A stretch of 64,000 bases of DNA from an uncultured Lachnospiraceae bacterium (GTDB taxonomy: Bacteria; Bacillota; Clostridia; Lachnospirales; Lachnospiraceae): NCBI GenBank assembly GCA_947631505.1, contig CANRLR010000001.1:160433-224432 (forward strand). The letters run 5' to 3'. The first letter of the stretch is position 1; each line of letters opens with the position of its first letter. Both the position numbers and the translations under genes were made by a program. Positions 61,960 through 64,000 of this stretch are shown in pieces. Below the pieces are notes generated by a model. That model was given only the letters and a program-made list of their open reading frames with translations. It was not told where the DNA came from and ran no database searches.

Positions 61960-63357
61960 TCACTTAATAACAATCAATTCAATTCCTTCCTCTTTTCCCA
62001 GATTCCGGCTGTACTGTCTGTCCAATGAATTGTTCCAGTGTTCATGTACGCCAAGATTTTTCACCACATCCCCTTTATTGTTGGTATATTCTGTACCAGA
62101 CGGAGCATTTCCCACCGAACCTGCCTCATGAAGATAGTTTTCATTCGCCTTATCGTTTACTGCACTATTATTTTCTGCCACCGTCGGTTCATTTGTCAGA
62201 AAATCAGCACCCACAGAATCAATCGCCACCGGATCCTGTGAAACAAAGATACTGGATGTAAAATCTCCATGAAAGGGCTCCTGCTGCCATGTGGAATTTT
62301 CTTTCGTAATAGACGTACCCTCGCTCGGCGCACAAATCAGGGCATCCAGCATATACAAAACGGTTTTTCCTCCCAAATCTGCATTTGCCATCAAATCCAC
62401 CAGCGGACTGTAGATGCCCATCTCACTCTTTGTCAGCCACTGATGCAGATTCGCCTCTTCCGGTGGCCGCATGGCATTTCCGTTGATAAAAGAACCAAAA
62501 TGATTTTTTCCGCAAAGGGTAATACCATAGCTGTGTCCCTTCAAATTGGCAAGATTTATTACATACTGTGCCTCTGTGACACAGGTCGGCAGATAGCCTA
62601 CCTTTCCACTGAATTTATGTGACCAGTTAATCGGGGCATTTTCATCTGCCGCCCCGTTATTACGTCCTACAAAATGGACTCCCTGCAAAATGCCTTCGCT
62701 GCACATCTCTACCATATAGTCGGGGAAAAGTCTTGACACGTCATACACCGTAATATCCTTTGGATTTACCCCTGCCTGTTCCACCATCGAACGCAGAAGC
62801 ACTTTTAGCAGTATCGGATTAGTATAACTCATATCTGTCTCGCCACTGGTATCATCGTCCATAACGGCAGAGCCGTTGATATTGGCTTTAATGGCAATCT
62901 TCTCTCCTGCTGCATAACTGCCCTCCATGTTCCGGGATGCTTTGCTTTCAATAAATAAAGCCTTCCATCCCTCTTGTGCCGTTTCTTTTCCAGCAAGAGA
63001 AGCAATACTCTCATTTACCATATTAAAGATTATTTCCTCATCAAAATGCCCGGTTTCCCACCAGTAACCTTCTCCATCCCAATCCACGGAATCCGGTTCA
63101 TACGACCAGACAACACGCCCCGGCATGGCACCAATCCCTGTACCATATGGCTCGTGCTGCGGATAAATACCATCGTAAGCTTTTCCGGAAGAATCTTCCA
63201 TTGTACTGCCTCCTTCACTCCCCGGTATTTCACTTTGCACTGCTGCCTGTGTATCTGTCTGCCCATCCACACCTTTTTTCTCCAGAGTGCTATTACTGCA
63301 GGCAGTCGCAAAAATCAATATTCCTAACAATATTACAGGTACGATTTTTCTTTTCAT
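61960..63357 (-). CDS. DUF362 domain lipoprotein
   Basis: A 465-aa exported protein: lipoprotein signal with ILIFATACS (Cys near residue 21), a Gly/Ser/Asp-rich linker, then a DUF362 domain. Typical DUF362 stretches are VLLRSMVEQAGVNPKDITVYDVSRLFPDYM, ADENAPINWSHKF and VINLANLKGHSYGITLCGKNHFGSF. DUF362 proteins are often linked to iron-sulfur or redox roles but are not understood. No iron-sulfur cysteines are seen here. Start set at MKRKIVPVIL, six bases after GGGAGG. Confidence 0.87.
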   Translation of the reverse strand: MKRKIVPVILLGILIFATACSNSTLEKKGVDGQTDTQAAVQSEIPGSEGGSTMEDSSGKAYDGIYPQHEPYGTGIGAMPGRVVWSYEPDSVDWDGEGYWWETGHFDEEIIFNMVNESIASLAGKETAQEGWKALFIESKASRNMEGSYAAGEKIAIKANINGSAVMDDDTSGETDMSYTNPILLKVLLRSMVEQAGVNPKDITVYDVSRLFPDYMVEMCSEGILQGVHFVGRNNGAADENAPINWSHKFSGKVGYLPTCVTEAQYVINLANLKGHSYGITLCGKNHFGSFINGNAMRPPEEANLHQWLTKSEMGIYSPLVDLMANADLGGKTVLYMLDALICAPSEGTSITKENSTWQQEPFHGDFTSSIFVSQDPVAIDSVGADFLTNEPTVAENNSAVNDKANENYLHEAGSVGNAPSGTEYTNNKGDVVKNLGVHEHWNNSLDRQYSRNLGKEEGIELIVIK

Positions 63358-63494
63358 TTCAGTCCTCCCTGACAATTTAAGTACAAAACAGCATTATACA
63401 GAAACAGCCAGCCTTTTACCAAAACCAACTATCCGGTTCACTGGCTGACCGTTTCTTACATGAAATAATTCTTATGCATGTTCATATTATAAAA

Positions 63495-64000
63495 CTATTT
63501 GAGACACATCCGGTAAATCTTCTCCACATCATCCGGCGCAAGTTCTTTCGGACCGGAAATCACACCGCCGCCGCAGGCATGCTCTGCCATATCCCGAAAA
63601 TGTTCCTCGCCGATATCCAGATCAGAAAGGCTGCTTTTCAGTCCAAGCGTTTGGAAACAGAAATCCGAAACCGCTTCAATTGCTTTTTTTGCCCCCTCCA
63701 TTGGTGTAAGTCCATCCTCGGTTCCAAACACTTTTATACCAAGACGGTAAATCGCCGGTGCCGCCTCCTCATCCAGAATATAGGTAAGCCAGCGTGGCGT
63801 TATAATCGCCAGGCCATGCCCATGTGTAATATCATAATAGGCAGACAGCTCATGCTCCATTGCGTGGCAGGCACAGTCGTGGACAGTACCCGCATCAAGA
63901 ATGGTATTGAGTGCCATAGAGGATGCCCACATCAGGTTTGCCCTTGCCTCATAATTCTCTGGCTCTTTCATGGCAACCGGCGTCCATTTTACTACGGTAC
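63495..64000 (-). CDS. Iron-containing alcohol dehydrogenase, C-terminal part (gene runs off the window)
   Basis: The 168 visible codons are the C-terminal helical half of a group III (butanol dehydrogenase-like) enzyme: EPENYEARANLMWASSMALN, HAMEHELSAYYDITHGHGLAI with the metal-binding histidines, and ending DVEKIYRMC. The frame has no stop before 64000, so an internal ATG at 63971 is not the true start. It probably reduces aldehydes with NAD(P)H. Confidence 0.92.
   Translation of the reverse strand, partial: TVVKWTPVAMKEPENYEARANLMWASSMALNTILDAGTVHDCACHAMEHELSAYYDITHGHGLAIITPRWLTYILDEEAAPAIYRLGIKVFGTEDGLTPMEGAKKAIEAVSDFCFQTLGLKSSLSDLDIGEEHFRDMAEHACGGGVISGPKELAPDDVEKIYRMCLK

Noticed and set aside
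63405..63447. CAGCCAG/CTGGCTG inverted repeat as a terminator after the alcohol dehydrogenase gene
   Set aside because: The stem is only seven pairs with a 29-base loop and a short T-run; too weak to claim.

Overview
The window looks like a chromosome segment of a gut Firmicute of the class Clostridia, most likely family Lachnospiraceae. The grounds are gene content and order, not a search: a Gram-positive PolC, the rimP-nusA-ylxR-ylxQ-infB-rbfA-nrnA-truB-ribF cluster, the pyrH-frr-uppS-cdsA-dxr-rseP-ispG-polC cluster, a type III glutamine synthetase, a Na+-pumping decarboxylase cluster, meso-diaminopimelate dehydrogenase, small DUF families common in Lachnospiraceae, AGGAGG-type ribosome binding sites and low-to-moderate GC. 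Most genes are on the minus strand.

Layout. 1-1859: partial c-di-GMP enzyme (receiver, HD-GYP, GGDEF) with a degenerate receiver. 1970-3028: class I methyltransferase. 3204-7947: five-gene biotin-dependent Na+ pump with two different carboxyltransferases. 8135-11654 (+): D,D-carboxypeptidase and glutamine synthetase III. 11700-16106: zinc-ribbon membrane protein, MATE transporter, NUDIX and HAD enzymes. 16269-17696 (+): MocR-type regulator. 17647-25836: riboflavin kinase and the translation/transcription cluster. 26021-26801: two small membrane proteins, a decayed toxin-antitoxin pair and tRNA-Glu(CUC). 26878-40558: DUF4846 protein, PolC, isoprenoid/envelope genes, ribosome recycling, UMP kinase, bactofilin and a polysaccharide deacetylase.

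40660-44767: an operon starting with a type II restriction-modification system (m5C methyltransferase and EcoRII-C-like nuclease) and continuing into alkD and ddh. 45045-49259: soluble CZB chemoreceptor, a Lachnospiraceae hypothetical protein, an MmcQ-MGMT fusion and an orphan GHKL kinase.

49469-58663 is the most interesting accessory region. A LysR regulator (57770, +) faces an operon of a secreted C45-type Ntn hydrolase, a PaaK/F390-synthetase-like adenylating enzyme, an ABC ATPase and a large FtsX-like permease. The promoter of that operon and the promoter of the next downstream operon (cyclophilin-like lipoprotein, small helical protein, DUF3737 protein, truncated LysE) carry the same architecture: two T-N11-A dyads exactly 30 bp apart, the proximal one overlapping a TTGTTA -35 box with a 17-bp spacer. 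The regulator's own -35 box lies inside the distal dyad. This looks like one LysR regulon of two tandem operons whose substrate is unknown.

58721-64000 is a partly decayed redox cluster: CMD-cupin fusion, flavodoxin, TetR with two tandem operators, fragments of an aldo/keto reductase and of an FMN reductase, then a hexapeptide acetyltransferase, a DUF362 lipoprotein and a partial iron alcohol dehydrogenase. Dispersed hairpin repeats occur at 3112/14484 and 20862/35700, and a duplicated terminator at 11664/51190.
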